Shown here piece after piece: positions 28,112-37,385 of a stretch of 64,000 nt of DNA (the first letter of the stretch is position 1; the number at the start of each line of letters is the position of its first letter). The DNA is from DASUGC01 sp035606665 (lineage in GTDB: Bacteria > Acidobacteriota > Vicinamibacteria > Vicinamibacterales > SCN-69-37). Location: the NCBI GenBank assembly GCA_035606665.1, contig DATNEY010000057.1:124001-188000 (forward strand), given 5' to 3'. Both the position numbers and the translations under genes were made by a program. The notes under the pieces were generated by a model, which made no database searches, was not told the origin of the DNA, and was given only the letters and a program-made list of their open reading frames with translations.

Positions 28112-28522
28112 CTACGGCTGAGCGCGGTCGGGCTGTGGTTGCGCAGCTGGATTGAAGAGGGGCAAACGGGCGACATGCACCGTCACGGCGGTTGCGATGG
28201 CGAGCAGCAGGAGCCGCAGCCAGAGCGTGTGCGCCGTCCAGACGATAGACGCGCCGATGCCGATCCAGAGAAGCGCCAGCGTCACGGTCTTGTCGCGGCG
28301 CCGCATGCCTCGACCCTCGCGGCTGTTGCGGATGTATTCGCCAAGAAGCCGATGGTTGATCAGTTTCTGGTAAAACCGGTCGGAACTTCGCGCGTAGCAC
28401 GCCGCCGCCATCAGCAGGAAGACGGTCGTCGGCATCAGGGGCAGAAAGATGCCGATCACACCCAGCGCCACGCAGAGCGTGCCGCACGAAACGAGCAGGA
28501 CCTTCAACAACCTGCCGGACAT
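28112..28522 (-). CDS. YbaN-like DUF454 membrane protein
   Basis: A 136-aa inner-membrane protein of the DUF454 (YbaN) family. Recognisable features are an N-terminal GTLCVALGVIGIFLPLMPTTVFLLMAA segment, then CYARSSDRFYQKLINHRLLGEYIRN, both well conserved in the family, and two further hydrophobic segments. Function is unknown. The ATG at 28522 was chosen because the family starts close to this point; the frame extends upstream through a large hairpin repeat. The stop codon directly abuts a REP-like element. Confidence 0.87.
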   Translation of the reverse strand: MSGRLLKVLLVSCGTLCVALGVIGIFLPLMPTTVFLLMAAACYARSSDRFYQKLINHRLLGEYIRNSREGRGMRRRDKTVTLALLWIGIGASIVWTAHTLWLRLLLLAIATAVTVHVARLPLFNPAAQPQPDRAQP

Positions 28523-28554
28523 GGTGAAAGATTCTAGCCTGTCTACGCAAAGCG

Positions 28555-28641
28555 CAACATGGAGGGCATGGAGGACGAGCCGAGCTATCAGGCTCGGCTC
28601 ACCTCCATGGCTCTCCACGGTCCTCCATGGCCTCCATGTTG
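28555..28641. repeat. Compound inverted repeat (nested hairpins)
   Basis: The outer arms, 21 bp each (28555-28575 and 28621-28641), pair with one mismatch. A nested perfect 7-bp hairpin lies inside (28577-28583 with 28594-28600). It fills the spacer between the ALDH and DUF454 genes. Confidence 0.85.
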
Positions 28642-28658
28642 AGCTTTATTGACAAGTG

Positions 28659-30182
28659 TCACACGTCGAACGTGATCCCTTGCGCCAGTGGCAGCGACTC
28701 CGACCAGTTGACGGTATTGGTCTGGCGCCGCATGTAGGCCTTCCAGGAGTCGGAACCGGACTCCCGGCCCCCGCCGGTCTCTTTTTCGCCGCCAAACGCG
28801 CCGCCGATCTCCGCACCCGACGTGCCAATGTTCACGTTGGCGATGCCGCAGTCCGAGCCCCCCGACGACAGGAAGCGTTCGGCCGAGCGCATGCTTTCCG
28901 TGAACATCGCGCTCGAGAGCCCCTGCGGAACGGCGTTGTGCAGCCGGATGGCTTGATCCAGATCGTCGAACTCCATCACATAGAGGATGGGCGCGAACGT
29001 CTCCTGCTCGACGACAGGTGACTGGGCCGGCATGCGGATGATCGTCGGCTCGACGAACTGCGCACCGAGATCCGGCCGGCGCTTCGCTCCGCACACGACC
29101 TCACCGCCCTCGTCACGGGCGCGTTCGATCGCCGCAAACATCGCGTCCACGGCGTCGGACGTCACAAGCGGCCCCATCAGGGTGCCATCCGTGAGCGGGT
29201 CGCCAATGCTGACCTGGCCGTAGGCTTTCGCCAGCCGCGCGGTGAGGTCGCGTGCGATCGACCGGTGCACGATGAGCCGGCGCGTGCTCGTGCACCGCTG
29301 GCCCGCCGTGCCGACCGATCCAAACACGATCGCGCGCAATGCGAGATCGAGCCGCGCATCGGCCGTGACCACGATGGCGTTGTTGCCGCCCAGCTCGAGA
29401 ATCGTCCGGCCGAACCGGCCGGCCACCACCGCCGATACGTGGCGGCCCACCGCCGTGGAGCCCGTGAACGAAATGAGCGGAAGACGCGCGTCCTGCAGCA
29501 TGCGCTCGCCGACCGTCCGGCCGGGACCGACGATCAGGTTGAAGACACCGGACACACCGTGGTCGGCCATGACAACGTTCGCGATGTGCTGAACTGCAAT
29601 CGCCGTGAGCGGCGTTGGTTCCGCGGGTTTCCAGACAACAGGATCGCCGCACACCGCGGCCAGCGCGGCGTTCCAGGACCAGACGGCGACCGGAAAATTG
29701 AACGCGGTGATGACGCCCACGGGGCCGAGCGGGTGCCACTGCTCCATCATCCGGTGCCCCGGCCGCTCCGACGCGAGCGTGAGGCCGTAGAGCTGCCGTG
29801 ACAGGCCGACGGCAAAGTCGCAGATGTCGATCATCTCCTGCACCTCGCCATGGCCCTCGACGCGAATCTTGCCCATCTCGAGCGAAACGAGATCGCCCAG
29901 CGGTTCCTTGAGCTCGCGCAGCGCGTTGCCGAGATCGCGGACCAGTTCGCCGCGCTTCGGCGCCGGCCGCTCGCGCCACGACTCGAACGCGCGCGCCGCC
30001 GCGGAGACGACGCGGTCGCAGTCCTCGGGCGACGCCATGGTGACCGAAGCGATCGGCTGGCCGGTCGACGGATTCGCCGACACGAGCGTCGCGCCGCCGG
30101 AAGCGAACCACTCACCTGATCCGGTCGACGCGCCCTGGTTCACGGGCACGATGTTGAGTTTCTCGAGAAGGGCCTTGGACAT
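28659..30182 (-). CDS. Aldehyde dehydrogenase, ALDH7/aminoadipate-semialdehyde type
   Basis: A 507-aa NAD(P)-dependent aldehyde dehydrogenase. The catalytic Cys lies in AGQRCTSTRR, the general-base Glu in LELGGNNA, and a FTGSTAVGR dinucleotide-binding segment precedes it. The C-terminal GTSGAEIGGAFGGEKETGG and SDSWKAYMRRQTNT signatures are characteristic of ALDH7 (antiquitin, alpha-aminoadipic semialdehyde dehydrogenase), pointing to lysine degradation or related semialdehyde oxidation. No lysine aminotransferase is nearby. The ATG at 30182 is near the expected N-terminus; the frame extends upstream without conserved sequence. Confidence 0.92.
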   Translation of the reverse strand: MSKALLEKLNIVPVNQGASTGSGEWFASGGATLVSANPSTGQPIASVTMASPEDCDRVVSAAARAFESWRERPAPKRGELVRDLGNALRELKEPLGDLVSLEMGKIRVEGHGEVQEMIDICDFAVGLSRQLYGLTLASERPGHRMMEQWHPLGPVGVITAFNFPVAVWSWNAALAAVCGDPVVWKPAEPTPLTAIAVQHIANVVMADHGVSGVFNLIVGPGRTVGERMLQDARLPLISFTGSTAVGRHVSAVVAGRFGRTILELGGNNAIVVTADARLDLALRAIVFGSVGTAGQRCTSTRRLIVHRSIARDLTARLAKAYGQVSIGDPLTDGTLMGPLVTSDAVDAMFAAIERARDEGGEVVCGAKRRPDLGAQFVEPTIIRMPAQSPVVEQETFAPILYVMEFDDLDQAIRLHNAVPQGLSSAMFTESMRSAERFLSSGGSDCGIANVNIGTSGAEIGGAFGGEKETGGGRESGSDSWKAYMRRQTNTVNWSESLPLAQGITFDV

Positions 30183-30217
30183 GTCGCGGAACTCCGAACG
30201 CCTGACGATAGCAGAGC

Positions 30218-30237
30218 GCCGGGCCGAAAGGCCCGGC
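30218..30237. repeat. REP-like hairpin, copy B
   Basis: GCCGGGCC-GAAA-GGCCCGGC, followed by CTCC, in the divergent spacer between the ALDH and beta-barrel genes. A related element with the same CCGGCCTCC flank lies at 350-369 inside the anti-sigma-like gene. Confidence 0.75.
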
Positions 30238-30258
30238 CTCCTCCAACAGGTTGATAAG

Positions 30259-30996
30259 ATGCGCTCCGTAATGAATCGTGGTGCATCGTCTTTTGCGTGT
30301 GCAGTGTTCTTCATCTCCGGCCTCGCGGCCGCAAGGCCGGCTGAGGCGCAGTGGTACTTCGTCGGGTATCTCGGAGCGAATGTGACGAAGGCCGCGACGG
30401 TCTCGGTCGATGTGCCGGCGTCCGGCCTGTCGCTGGAATTCAGCAAGGTGAAGTTCGCTGCCCATCCGTTCGAGTCGCCGCAGTACTACGGCTGGCGGCT
30501 GGGCAAGCTCTTCCACGGACGATTCGGCCTCGAGGGTGAGTTCATTCACCTGAAGATGTATGCGCGGACGGACGCGGTGTACCTCTTTTCGGGAACCAGC
30601 GGAGTCGTGCCGTTCGCGATCGGACAACCGATGCGGACGGTTGTTCAGCGGTACGCCATGTCTCACGGACTCAACTTCCTGCTGCTGAACGCGGTGTCGC
30701 GCGTGCCCATCGGCTCGGGGCGCGCCGCGGTCATCGTTCGCGCAGGCGCGGGATCGACCGTTGCGCACACGGAAACGACCGTGCTGAACAGCGCGGTCGA
30801 CAAATATGAGCGCGCCGGATTCGGTGTCCATGCGGCGGCCGGCCTCAGTCTCGCGCTTGGCAGCCGGGTGTCGCTCGTCACGGAGTACAAGTTCACGCGC
30901 GCCCGCCCGGAGATTTCGGTCGCCGGCGGTACCGGACGGACCACCGCTGCGACACACCAATTCGCCTTCGGTCTGGCGTTCGGCCTCGGCCGCTGA
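30259..30996 (+). CDS. Putative outer-membrane beta-barrel protein
   Basis: A 245-aa exported protein of unknown function. The signal peptide ends around AARPAEAQWYF. The rest consists of alternating amphipathic strands separated by turns, with regular aromatic residues (YFVGYLGANV, YYGWRLGKLF, RFGLEGEFIHL, VSLVTEYKFTR) and a terminal strand HQFAFGLAFGLGR. This resembles small OmpA/OmpW-type barrels. ATGs at 30259 and 30271 are both possible; AGG lies 8 nt upstream of the former. A PAP2-family gene follows 13 bp downstream, so the two may be co-transcribed. Confidence 0.78.
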   Translation: MRSVMNRGASSFACAVFFISGLAAARPAEAQWYFVGYLGANVTKAATVSVDVPASGLSLEFSKVKFAAHPFESPQYYGWRLGKLFHGRFGLEGEFIHLKMYARTDAVYLFSGTSGVVPFAIGQPMRTVVQRYAMSHGLNFLLLNAVSRVPIGSGRAAVIVRAGAGSTVAHTETTVLNSAVDKYERAGFGVHAAAGLSLALGSRVSLVTEYKFTRARPEISVAGGTGRTTAATHQFAFGLAFGLGR

Positions 30997-31009
30997 TAGC
31001 CTTCGCGTC

Positions 31010-31735
31010 GTGTTCGGCCCAGCGTGGACGCTCGCGGTCGCGCTCGCGCTCCAGTCCGCAGGCGTCCAGGCGACGCCGCGAACGGATCGTCCGCTCACCG
31101 GCCTCTTTTCCAACCTCGCGAAAGACATGCGGGCGGTGCCGTCCATCGACACGGCCAACTGGCTGGCTCTTGGCAGCGCGGGCGCGCTTGCTGGCTACGA
31201 TTCAGACGCGCGCATCTCCAACTGGAGCGCACGCTCGGGAAAACCGTCGTACACCAGGGCCGGCAGCGTACTCGGCAACGGCTGGATCCAGTCCGGCGGC
31301 GCCATCGCGACCTACGCGGCCGGCAGACTCGCAGGCAAGCCGGAGGTTGCGCATGTCGGCAGCGACCTGATCAGGGCGCAGGCGCTCAACGGACTCGTGA
31401 CCAACGCCATCAAGGTCGCCGTGAACAGGCAGCGGCCTTCGGGCGGAATCCACTCATTCCCGTCGGGCCACACGTCCGCGACGTTCGCGTCTGCCGCGGT
31501 CCTTCAAGCCCACTACGGATGGAAAGCCGGCGCACCTGCGTTTGCGACCGCGTCCTTCGTCGGCTGGACGCGCATCCGCGATCGGAGGCACTGGTTGAGT
31601 GACGTTGCGTTCGGCGCGGCCATCGGCGTCATCTCCGGCCGCACGGTGGCCAGGACGCACGGCCCGAGAAGAGTGACGATGGTGCCGGCGAAGACGAGGG
31701 GCGGATTCTCGGTGACGTTCTTCGTCAACAACTAG
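31010..31735 (+). CDS. PAP2-family phosphatase
   Basis: A 241-aa PAP2/type-2 phosphatidic acid phosphatase protein. All three catalytic motifs are visible: KVAVNRQRPSG (motif 1, Lys and Arg-Pro), FPSGHTSATF (motif 2, Ser-Gly-His) and RIRDRRHWLSDVAFG (motif 3, Arg and His-x-x-x-Asp). Likely substrates are lipid or polyprenyl pyrophosphates at the membrane. The GTG start at 31010 gives an N-terminal hydrophobic signal-like segment, 13 bp after the previous gene. Its TAG stop overlaps the convergent dUTPase stop within a shared CTAG. Confidence 0.88.
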   Translation: MFGPAWTLAVALALQSAGVQATPRTDRPLTGLFSNLAKDMRAVPSIDTANWLALGSAGALAGYDSDARISNWSARSGKPSYTRAGSVLGNGWIQSGGAIATYAAGRLAGKPEVAHVGSDLIRAQALNGLVTNAIKVAVNRQRPSGGIHSFPSGHTSATFASAAVLQAHYGWKAGAPAFATASFVGWTRIRDRRHWLSDVAFGAAIGVISGRTVARTHGPRRVTMVPAKTRGGFSVTFFVNN

Positions 31736-32160
31736 CCCGTAGATCCGAATCCCCCACGTGTCTGTCCGGGCGCCTCTGCGACTTCCTGAAACTCGGCTCG
31801 AACGAACGGCAGAATCACACCCTGCGCGAGGCGATCGCCCTTCTTCACGGACACCGGCGCGTTCGTGAAGTTCAGCACCTGGATCTTGATCTCGTCCTTC
31901 GGCCCGCGGTAGTCGCTGTCCACCACTCCCACGCCGTTCGCAACCATCAGGCCGCGCTTGAGCGGCGTGCTGCTCCGCGCGAAGACGCCGAGGAAATGGC
32001 CGGGCGGCACGCCGATGACGAGACCGGTCGGGACCAGGGCAATCGCGCCCGCGGCGATCGTGATGTCGGCGCTGGAGGAAAGATCGAAGCCTGCCGCGCC
32101 GGCGGTTTCGTATCTAGGAAGAGTAACTGCTGGATCGAGCCGGTGGATTGATACGAGCAC
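31732..32160 (-). CDS. dut: Deoxyuridine 5'-triphosphate nucleotidohydrolase
   Basis: A 142-aa trimeric dUTPase that converts dUTP to dUMP and PPi, keeping uracil out of DNA and supplying dTMP synthesis. The five family motifs are visible in order: AGAAGFDLSS, FARSSTPLKRG, NGVGVVDSDYRG, GDRLAQGVI and C-terminal RGGFGSTG. The GTG start at 32160 gives the usual V-x-I-x-R-L-D beginning. The frame extends upstream only through an octamer repeat tract. No Shine-Dalgarno is evident because that tract fills the leader. Confidence 0.94.
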   Translation of the reverse strand: MLVSIHRLDPAVTLPRYETAGAAGFDLSSSADITIAAGAIALVPTGLVIGVPPGHFLGVFARSSTPLKRGLMVANGVGVVDSDYRGPKDEIKIQVLNFTNAPVSVKKGDRLAQGVILPFVRAEFQEVAEAPGQTRGGFGSTG

Positions 32161-32166
32161 GGTTGA

Positions 32167-32232
32167 ATCTGGTGATTCTGCGATCTGGTGATCTGGTGAC
32201 TGGCGGAACAAATCGCCAGATCACCAAATCAC
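32167..32232. repeat. Tandem octamers with inverted copies upstream of dut
   Basis: Five 8-bp units of ATCTGGTG type (32167-32206), then inverted copies (CGCCAGAT, CACCAAAT) at about 32213-32232. Together they form an extended stem-loop in the spacer between dut and the S9 peptidase gene. Confidence 0.85.
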
Positions 32233-32254
32233 GCAAGCGCCCAATCCTTCGTCG

Positions 32255-35200
32255 CTACTGGCCGCCGCCCCCGCCGGGCTTCGTGGCCGGCGCCGGCGAG
32301 ACCGGCTTCTTGAACAGTCCGCTCACGTCGCGCGTGCCGCGGTCGAGGAAGGACACGCCCTTGTCCATCCATTCCGGGCGCGGCTTGCCGAGCAGGTAGT
32401 GATCGAAGAACTCGTCCATGTGCACGGTCCAGTGCTTCATGTAGTCACGGTTGCTGAGGCCGTGCCCCTGCCCGTTGTAACTGAACATGTAGGCTTCCTT
32501 GCCCAGCCGGCGCATCGCCTGGTTGAACTCGATGCCCTGGTACCACGGCACGGCGTCATCGGCGTCGTTGTGGATGGTCAGGTACGGCGTGTGGATGCGC
32601 TCGACCCAGAAGATCGGCGAGTTCTCGATGAACTGCAGCGGCGCATCCCAGAGCGTCTCGCCGATACGGCTCTGCGTCTTCTCGTACTGGAACTGCCGCA
32701 CCATGCCCGTGCCCCAGCGGATGCCGCCGTAGGCGCTGATCATGTTCGCCACCGACGCGCCCGCCTCGACGGCCGCGAAGATGTTCGTCTGCGTAATCAT
32801 GTACGTGATCTGGTACCCGCCCCACGAGTGGCCCTGGATCCCGATCCGCTTCGGGTCGATGAAACCCTGGGCCACAACGGTGTTGATCGCCGGAATGACG
32901 CACTTCATCGCGCTCGGTCCGGGATAGCCCGTCTCGTACGAGATGTCCGGCTGCAGCACGACGTAACCGTTGCTCACGTAACGCGTGATGTTGATGCTGG
33001 TGCCGACGTTGGGCGCGCGGTAGCCGTGCAACCCCTGCGTCAGTTCCTCGTAGATGTAGACCATCATCGGATACTTCTTCGTCGGGTCGAAGTTATCCGG
33101 TTTGATCAACATCGCATTGAGTACCTTGCCGTCGCCGTTGATGTACTTGATGTTCTCCGCTTTGCCCCAGACGAACTCCGCCTGCTGCGGATTCGCATCC
33201 GTCACCTTCTTCGGCGATGAGAAGGCCATGTCGGTGAGCCAGTAATCGGGGAACTCGTCGAACTTCGACGCGGTGAACGCGACCACATCAGCGTTCTTCG
33301 CTTTGCTGATGTTGCCCACCGCCTTGTCCATCATCACGATCTTCGTGGGCGCACCGCCGGTGAACGGGACCCGATAGAGCCCGCTCGCCTTTGTCTCGTC
33401 GTTGGTCGTGGTCAGCAACATCGGCTTGGTCGTCGAGATCAAGCCGGCGTTGCCGCCACCGCCGCCGCGGCCACCACCGCCTCCGCCCGGTCCACCACCC
33501 GGGGCGGGCTCGGCATCAAATGGCGCGCGATACCGGAACACGAGCTTCTGCTTCCGCCCTTCACCGGCGGTGATCATGCGCGGATTGGCGCCCGTCGGGC
33601 TGATCTCCCAGACGTCGAACTGGTCGTAGAGGATCACGGACGCGTCCTTGTCGGTCCATCCCGCGCTGCCGAGGCTGCCGGGCGTGTTCGGCGTGTCGTG
33701 ACTCTCGTCGTAGAACTTCACGGGCAACCGCTCAGTCAGATTCACGCGCACGCCCGTGGCGATGTCCTGGGTGATCCAGTTCAGCGACTTCTGGTCGAAG
33801 AACAACAGGTACTTACCGCCCGGCGACATCGACACGCCGCCGCCCTGGTGGTCGAGCACTTTCCGTCGCGCGCCGGTCTTCAGATCGACCAGGTACACAT
33901 CGTTGTAGGTCGCGTCCCAGGAGATCTCCTGACGGTACGGGATGTCGTTGAGGCCAATCGCGCGGTTCGCATCGGCGCCCGGATTGACCGTCGGCAGATC
34001 GGGCGCCGCGAGCTGTACGAATTGCTTACTGCCGACGTGAAAGACCGCACGATAGTTGCGATTCTGTTCCTGCGTCGCCCGCACCTTCTGCATCGGCTGA
34101 ATCAGCGGGTCCTTGTAGCTCCACAGGTCAACCGGAATGGGCGCGGGACGCCGTACGTTCGGATCGGGAGGCGGCGCGGGCGGCGGCGCGGTCGCCAGCG
34201 AAATCCGTTGACCATCGAGACTGAAGCTCGGGGCGGCATCCGCCACCACCATGCCCTGAGGCATCCCGCGCGTCGCCGCCGACACGATTTCGAGCGCGGC
34301 CGCGTCCGTTGTCTTCCAGTAGTACAGCCGGTACGGAGACACCGGCTTGTCGTAATCGACGGCGTCGCTGAGGAACACAAGCTGGTTGCCGGCATCGTCG
34401 AAGGCCAGGCTCTTGTAGTGGCCGCGCCCGGTCCTGAGCGGCTGAACGGTGCCGTCGCTCATGCGGCGGGCGAAAACACCGTCCTTCGCAGCGTCGGTCG
34501 AAGACACGGCATAGACCAGCCAGTTCGCCTTGTCGTCCCACTGGAACTCGGTGACTTCAGGAATCGTGATGTCGGCGCCGGTCGATAAGTTGCGGACGAT
34601 CAGGTCGTTGCCGGCGTCCTTGCGCTTCTCCTGCGGCGCCGCCGTACCCGGCGCGCCGCCGGCGCGCCCGCCGGTCGCCGCCGGCTGGCCGGTTGCCGGC
34701 GGAGTCGCGGCCTGCGCAGGTGGATTTTGAGCCGCAGGGGGAGCACTGCCGCCCTGCCGGCCGCCGCCGCCTCCGCGATTGCCCCCACGGCCGGCGCCCC
34801 CGCCGCCGGCGCGGCCCTTCTGAAGCGCGACCCACTGCGACGACTCCGTCGCGAGACGGAACGACGCAATCTGTTCCACCGTTGTCACCTGACCACTCGG
34901 AAGGGACATGATGCCGACCGAATTGCGGTTGGCGGTCTGAGCCGGTGCGGCCGCGGGCGCCGCTGGTGCCGCGGCTTCCCCACCCGCCGCTTGCGCGGCG
35001 TCGTTGTCAGCACGTGGCGGCACAATCGTGAAGATCACGAACTTGCCGTCGGGCGTGAACTGCGCGCCGGTGCCGCGAGGGTGTTTGAACTCCTGCCCCG
35101 ACTTCACGTTGCGGACGACGAGCACGCCGTCCTCGGCCTGGGACGTGAGCGAGTACGCGAACCACTGGCCGTCGTCCGAGAGGCGCGCGCCGCCGATCGA

Positions 35201-35335
35201 CTTCCAGGATTCGAATACGTCGTAGCTGAGCGGTCGTTTGGCACGGACCTGCGCGGAGATGGGCCAGGTCGACCACGCCACCGCAACCAGAGCGACAGAC
35301 AGAAGCGCCACGAACCGACGCTGATGCATTCTCAT
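32255..35335 (-). CDS. Secreted S9-family (prolyl oligopeptidase-like) peptidase
   Basis: A 1026-aa exported serine peptidase. It has a signal peptide (about 1-28, ending near ISAQ), a large beta-propeller region, then an alpha/beta-hydrolase domain with the nucleophile S837 in GHSWGGYQ. The acidic residue lies in HNDADDAVPW and the His in GQGHGLSNRDY. S9 enzymes cleave short peptides, often at the outside of the cell. Two long Gly/Ala/Pro/Arg-rich inserts (one near residues 160-230, a shorter one near 680) and a Gly-rich tail interrupt or extend the fold. The ATG at 35335 has GAGG 5 nt upstream. Confidence 0.93.
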   Translation of the reverse strand: MRMHQRRFVALLSVALVAVAWSTWPISAQVRAKRPLSYDVFESWKSIGGARLSDDGQWFAYSLTSQAEDGVLVVRNVKSGQEFKHPRGTGAQFTPDGKFVIFTIVPPRADNDAAQAAGGEAAAPAAPAAAPAQTANRNSVGIMSLPSGQVTTVEQIASFRLATESSQWVALQKGRAGGGGAGRGGNRGGGGGRQGGSAPPAAQNPPAQAATPPATGQPAATGGRAGGAPGTAAPQEKRKDAGNDLIVRNLSTGADITIPEVTEFQWDDKANWLVYAVSSTDAAKDGVFARRMSDGTVQPLRTGRGHYKSLAFDDAGNQLVFLSDAVDYDKPVSPYRLYYWKTTDAAALEIVSAATRGMPQGMVVADAAPSFSLDGQRISLATAPPPAPPPDPNVRRPAPIPVDLWSYKDPLIQPMQKVRATQEQNRNYRAVFHVGSKQFVQLAAPDLPTVNPGADANRAIGLNDIPYRQEISWDATYNDVYLVDLKTGARRKVLDHQGGGVSMSPGGKYLLFFDQKSLNWITQDIATGVRVNLTERLPVKFYDESHDTPNTPGSLGSAGWTDKDASVILYDQFDVWEISPTGANPRMITAGEGRKQKLVFRYRAPFDAEPAPGGGPGGGGGGRGGGGGNAGLISTTKPMLLTTTNDETKASGLYRVPFTGGAPTKIVMMDKAVGNISKAKNADVVAFTASKFDEFPDYWLTDMAFSSPKKVTDANPQQAEFVWGKAENIKYINGDGKVLNAMLIKPDNFDPTKKYPMMVYIYEELTQGLHGYRAPNVGTSINITRYVSNGYVVLQPDISYETGYPGPSAMKCVIPAINTVVAQGFIDPKRIGIQGHSWGGYQITYMITQTNIFAAVEAGASVANMISAYGGIRWGTGMVRQFQYEKTQSRIGETLWDAPLQFIENSPIFWVERIHTPYLTIHNDADDAVPWYQGIEFNQAMRRLGKEAYMFSYNGQGHGLSNRDYMKHWTVHMDEFFDHYLLGKPRPEWMDKGVSFLDRGTRDVSGLFKKPVSPAPATKPGGGGGQ

Positions 35336-35407
35336 AGCAACCTCAGGGGGAACACGGTGAATTGGGCGGATATTATGCCCATTGTTCGAGGGGTGCAAGG
35401 AGGCGGC

Positions 35408-36511
35408 ATGCGTATGCGACTTACGGCGGCAGCGGCGGTAATCGTTGTGGCCGGCGGACTCGCTTCCGGGCAGGAACGGCTCCGCGCGCGGGACCTCGGC
35501 ATCGCGCCCGGCGCCGGAGAACCGGGACCGTTGAACGCGATTACCGACGTCGCGGGCGTGAAGATCGGCCACGTCACGTTGTCGTCAGGCGATCGCGTGC
35601 GAACGGGAGTGACGGCGATCGTTCCCCATGGCGGCAACGTTTTCAGGGAGAAAGTTCCGGGCGCCGTGTTCGTCGGCAATGCGTTCGGCAAACTTGCCGG
35701 CAGCACGCAAGTCGAGGAACTCGGGACGATCGAAACACCGATCGTCCTGACGAACACCCTCTCCGTCGGCGCCGCTCTCGACGGCATCGCGCGCTGGACG
35801 GTGGCACAACCCGGCAATGAAAACGTGCGCTCGGTCAACGGCCTCGTGGGCGAAACCAACGACGGCACGCTCAACGACATCCGGGGCTTCCACGTGACGG
35901 CCGAGCACGTTGCCCAGGCCGTCACGTCGGCGAAGTCAGGCGCCGTCACCGAAGGCGCTGTCGGCGCCGGTACCGGCACCATCGCCTTCGGATGGAAAGG
36001 CGGCATCGGCACCTCGTCACGGAAGACGGGCGACTGGACGGTTGGCGTGATCGTGCAGACGAACTTCGGGGGAAGGTTGACGATCGCTGGCGTTCCGATC
36101 TGGAAGGAACTCCGGCCCGGCGGTGGCGGGGCCCCTACCGCTGACGGGTCCTGCATGATCGTCGTCGCAACCGATGCGCCGCTCGATGCGCGCGACCTGA
36201 AGCGGCTGGCGGCGCGCGCGGTGTTCGCGCTCGCGCGAACCGGATCGACGTACTCGAATGGAAGCGGTGACTTCGCGATTGCGTTCTCGACGAACGCCGT
36301 CAATCGTCTGACCGCGACGAACGGGCCGCAGACGCGTTCGGTCCCGCCGACCGATGCTGTGTCCGGATTGTTCGAGGCCGCCCTGGATGCGACCGAAGAG
36401 GCGGTCTACAACTCGCTGCTGCAGGCCGCAACCACGACCGGCAACGGACGCACCGTGCGCGCCCTGCCGGCGGCTGAGTTGAGGACAATCCTGAAGAAGT
36501 ACGGACGTTAG
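35408..36511 (+). CDS. P1-family (DmpA-like) peptidase
   Basis: A 367-aa exported aminopeptidase of the P1/DmpA family. Precursors self-cleave at a Gly-Ser bond; here G247-S248 in DGSCMIVVATDAPL fits the cleavage site and new N-terminal Ser nucleophile. Other conserved stretches are ITDVAGVKIGH, GAVFVGNAFGKLAGSTQVEELG and LVGETNDGTLND. A signal peptide covers about residues 1-20. The ATG at 35408 has AAGGAGG 5-6 nt upstream, a strong signal. The gene is divergent from the S9 peptidase, so this pair may serve extracellular peptide use. Confidence 0.92.
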   Translation: MRMRLTAAAAVIVVAGGLASGQERLRARDLGIAPGAGEPGPLNAITDVAGVKIGHVTLSSGDRVRTGVTAIVPHGGNVFREKVPGAVFVGNAFGKLAGSTQVEELGTIETPIVLTNTLSVGAALDGIARWTVAQPGNENVRSVNGLVGETNDGTLNDIRGFHVTAEHVAQAVTSAKSGAVTEGAVGAGTGTIAFGWKGGIGTSSRKTGDWTVGVIVQTNFGGRLTIAGVPIWKELRPGGGGAPTADGSCMIVVATDAPLDARDLKRLAARAVFALARTGSTYSNGSGDFAIAFSTNAVNRLTATNGPQTRSVPPTDAVSGLFEAALDATEEAVYNSLLQAATTTGNGRTVRALPAAELRTILKKYGR

Positions 36512-36590
36512 TTACAACGACACCAAGGATTCCCTGCTGATCAGCTACGAGTCGGTCGCTCCAGTTGCTTCGGTTTCAGCGGTTGCAGGA

Positions 36591-37310
36591 CTAACTCCCG
36601 CCAATTGCACTCTTGAGAGCACTGGCAAACGTCGCATACGACTGCGGTCCCACTATCTTCTTCGTTGCTCGCACTGCACCGTTTTCCGCAATCACGCCGA
36701 CGAAGAACGTTGGAGTTGACTTGACGCCAGAACGCTCTCCGACGTCCATCTGCGCCCGAATCCTAGGTAACACCTGTCCCGCCAAGCAGGTTCTAAACTC
36801 GGGCTCGCGGAGGTCAAGTGCCCGCGCATGTTCGAACAACTGGCTTTCCCCGAGGGCGTCCTGGTCGCCAAACAATCTCACGTACATCTCAAAGAACCTG
36901 CGCTGAACTCCCGCGCACTCGACTGCCTCACTCGCCCGCAATGCGAGAGGGTGAATGCGCTCGAGCGGAAAGTTGAAGAATGCGTAGGCAACGAGTCCAG
37001 AGTCCACAAACTCACGTTCAATCTTAGAATGGGTATCACGCGCATACCGTCCGCAATAGGGACACTGGAAGTCGGAGAACTCGATCAAGGCAACCTTCGG
37101 TGCGCCTCGAACGCTGACACTTGCCTGTGCAATATCAATTGTCAGGTCCTTTGGAAATTCGGTCAGCGCTCGGCTAGCGCTTGCATCTCCGGCCGAAGGA
37201 GAGGCGGGACCGGTGAACCTCTCGAGAAGGAGCGTGACTCCGACGGCGATTACGACCAGACAGGCGAGAGAGAAAAGCACATTGGCGACGGTACCCGACG
37301 TGATCTTCAT
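36591..37310 (-). CDS. Membrane-anchored DsbA-like thiol oxidoreductase
   Basis: A 239-aa thioredoxin-fold protein. One N-terminal membrane helix (about 9-29) is followed by a linker and a DsbA/DsbG-type domain with the active site C83-P-Y-C86 in FSDFQCPYCGRYA. A cis-proline region STPTFFVG lies near 195. It should catalyse disulfide formation or isomerisation outside the membrane. It is the third gene of a small operon after two 10-cysteine secreted miniproteins, likely substrates. AGGAGG precedes the ATG, as in both upstream genes. Base composition here looks lower in GC than in flanking genes. Confidence 0.9.
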   Translation of the reverse strand: MKITSGTVANVLFSLACLVVIAVGVTLLLERFTGPASPSAGDASASRALTEFPKDLTIDIAQASVSVRGAPKVALIEFSDFQCPYCGRYARDTHSKIEREFVDSGLVAYAFFNFPLERIHPLALRASEAVECAGVQRRFFEMYVRLFGDQDALGESQLFEHARALDLREPEFRTCLAGQVLPRIRAQMDVGERSGVKSTPTFFVGVIAENGAVRATKKIVGPQSYATFASALKSAIGGS

Positions 37311-37385
37311 GGCACCTCCTCGGATGGGCGCCGACCTCAGCCAGCGCGCCTCCCAAGGACTCCTATCAACCGATGATCGGGAAGC

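Noticed and set aside
34727..35407. N-terminal extension of the DmpA-like peptidase
   Set aside because: It lies antisense to the S9 peptidase. The ATG at 35408 has a strong ribosome-binding site and begins a signal peptide.
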